NCBI GenBank assembly: GCA_030533445.1
Contig: CM060075.1
Location: forward strand, 34,177,196 to 34,241,195
From: Cyprinodon diabolis
Taxonomy: Eukaryota > Chordata > Actinopteri > Cyprinodontiformes > Cyprinodontidae
Reading direction: 5' to 3'
Length of the DNA stretch: 64,000 nt
Under the pieces are notes generated by a model that did not search any database, was not told the DNA's origin, and was given only the letters and a program-made list of their open reading frames with translations. The translations under genes were made by a program, and so were the position numbers. Positions 63,214 to 64,000 of the stretch are shown here, in pieces. Positions within the stretch are counted from its first letter, which is position 1. The number at the start of each line of letters is the position of its first letter.

Positions 63214-64000
63214 TGTAAGGAATTGAAGAGCTTTAGGTGTGCTTCCATAGGCTTTTTCTAAAGCGCGTTTTGACGTATTGCATCCCTAAAGGCTTCATGG
63301 AAATGGCAAAACTCCCTTAAATTGGCCAAAAAGCTTTTACACACCTTTTAGGTGGCTTTAGAGAAAAAATGTGAAAAATGGGAGATAGAAACCCTTTCTT
63401 TAAATCAGGTCTGACGTAGCAAAACTTTACCTCTCATAACTGATCAGCTGGTTTTGATGCCACCATCCTCAATGGATGTTCCTATTATGCAGGTAAATAT
63501 AACTGGAAGCAACATCAGCATTACTAATTGACAAGTTAATGTAAGAACTAATTCCCCGATAGATATTTATTAAAACTTTCCTCCATTACTGATCTCTGGT
63601 GGGTGATTGGACCCTCTACTTCCTGTTTGTCACAGCCATACGTGACGACGTAATGTTAAAGAGGACTTATGAGGACATTACTCTTTACATCGCTTGGTTA
63701 ATTCACCATTAAAAGTTGGCTTAAAATCCACATTTTATTTAGACGCAAACACAGCTCCTGACATTGCATCAGATTCTTAAAGGAGCATTAATTTATTAGC
63801 AGAATGTCTTTAATCCGTCCTGTGACTTTAAATGAAGGTCAAGGATTGGAGACCGTACTTTCGTGGGACTTAGACCACATGTTTTCCCAACAACTTCTTT
63901 CTGATTCTTAATCTACCTGCAAATAAATGAGCAGAAACTGGTTTCCTCAACAAGCCAACAGTCCCAGAAAAAGTCTGTGTGTGGTTGATCACTTGGGGTT
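63214..64000. other. Intronic stretch at the window edge
   Basis: AT-rich, no recognisable gene or repeat. No ephrin exon 1 is visible before the window ends. Confidence 0.45.

Overview
This is vertebrate, almost certainly teleost fish, nuclear DNA. It is AT-rich and non-operonic, with no long open reading frames. It is dense in repeat families typical of bony-fish genomes: Tc1-like, hAT, Harbinger-type and TTAA-flanked elements, tRNA-derived SINE heads and LINE tails ending in GATGGA. The only convincing host coding sequence is one exon at 35729-36018 on the minus strand. It encodes most of the receptor-binding ectodomain of an ephrin-B and most resembles ephrin-B3 (efnb3). No neighbouring ephrin exon was found by eye on either side. 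The simplest reading is that the whole window lies inside one minus-strand efnb3 gene: intron 2 from 1 to 35728 and intron 1 from 36019 to 64000.

The most striking feature is in intron 1, 366 bases from the exon: a giant tetranucleotide array (36385-38163). About 435 uninterrupted GACA units are bracketed by short GATA runs on both sides. GATA/GACA is the Bkm-type repeat class, known for enrichment on some snake and fish sex chromosomes.

The region from 1 to 35.7 kb is a stack of dead or internally deleted transposons. Several have clear ends and target-site duplications: hAT 2659-3499 (lying between two in-register pieces of a Tc1 copy), a TTAA-flanked element 5965-6655, hAT 15190-15696, a Harbinger-type element 16374-17003, hAT 27913-28467 and hAT 32210-32601. 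Four of them still carry a short reading frame that looks like the first exon or N-terminal domain of a transposon protein: two BED zinc fingers, one basic conserved domain ending at a splice donor, and one short hydrophobic frame. At least eight pieces of one old Tc1-like lineage are scattered across the window.

The region from 38.2 to 64 kb is mostly unremarkable intronic DNA with simple repeats, purine-rich tracts, LINE remnants (56.5-56.95 kb, 59.64-59.82 kb), an inverted Tc1 fragment (54.4 kb) and a palindromic element (63.0 kb). A few short AT-rich stretches dense in homeodomain-like TAATTA words could be conserved regulatory elements of the ephrin locus. That is a guess from composition and needs alignment to other fish. 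No CRISPR arrays, rRNA or functional tRNA genes, or bacterial-type features were seen.
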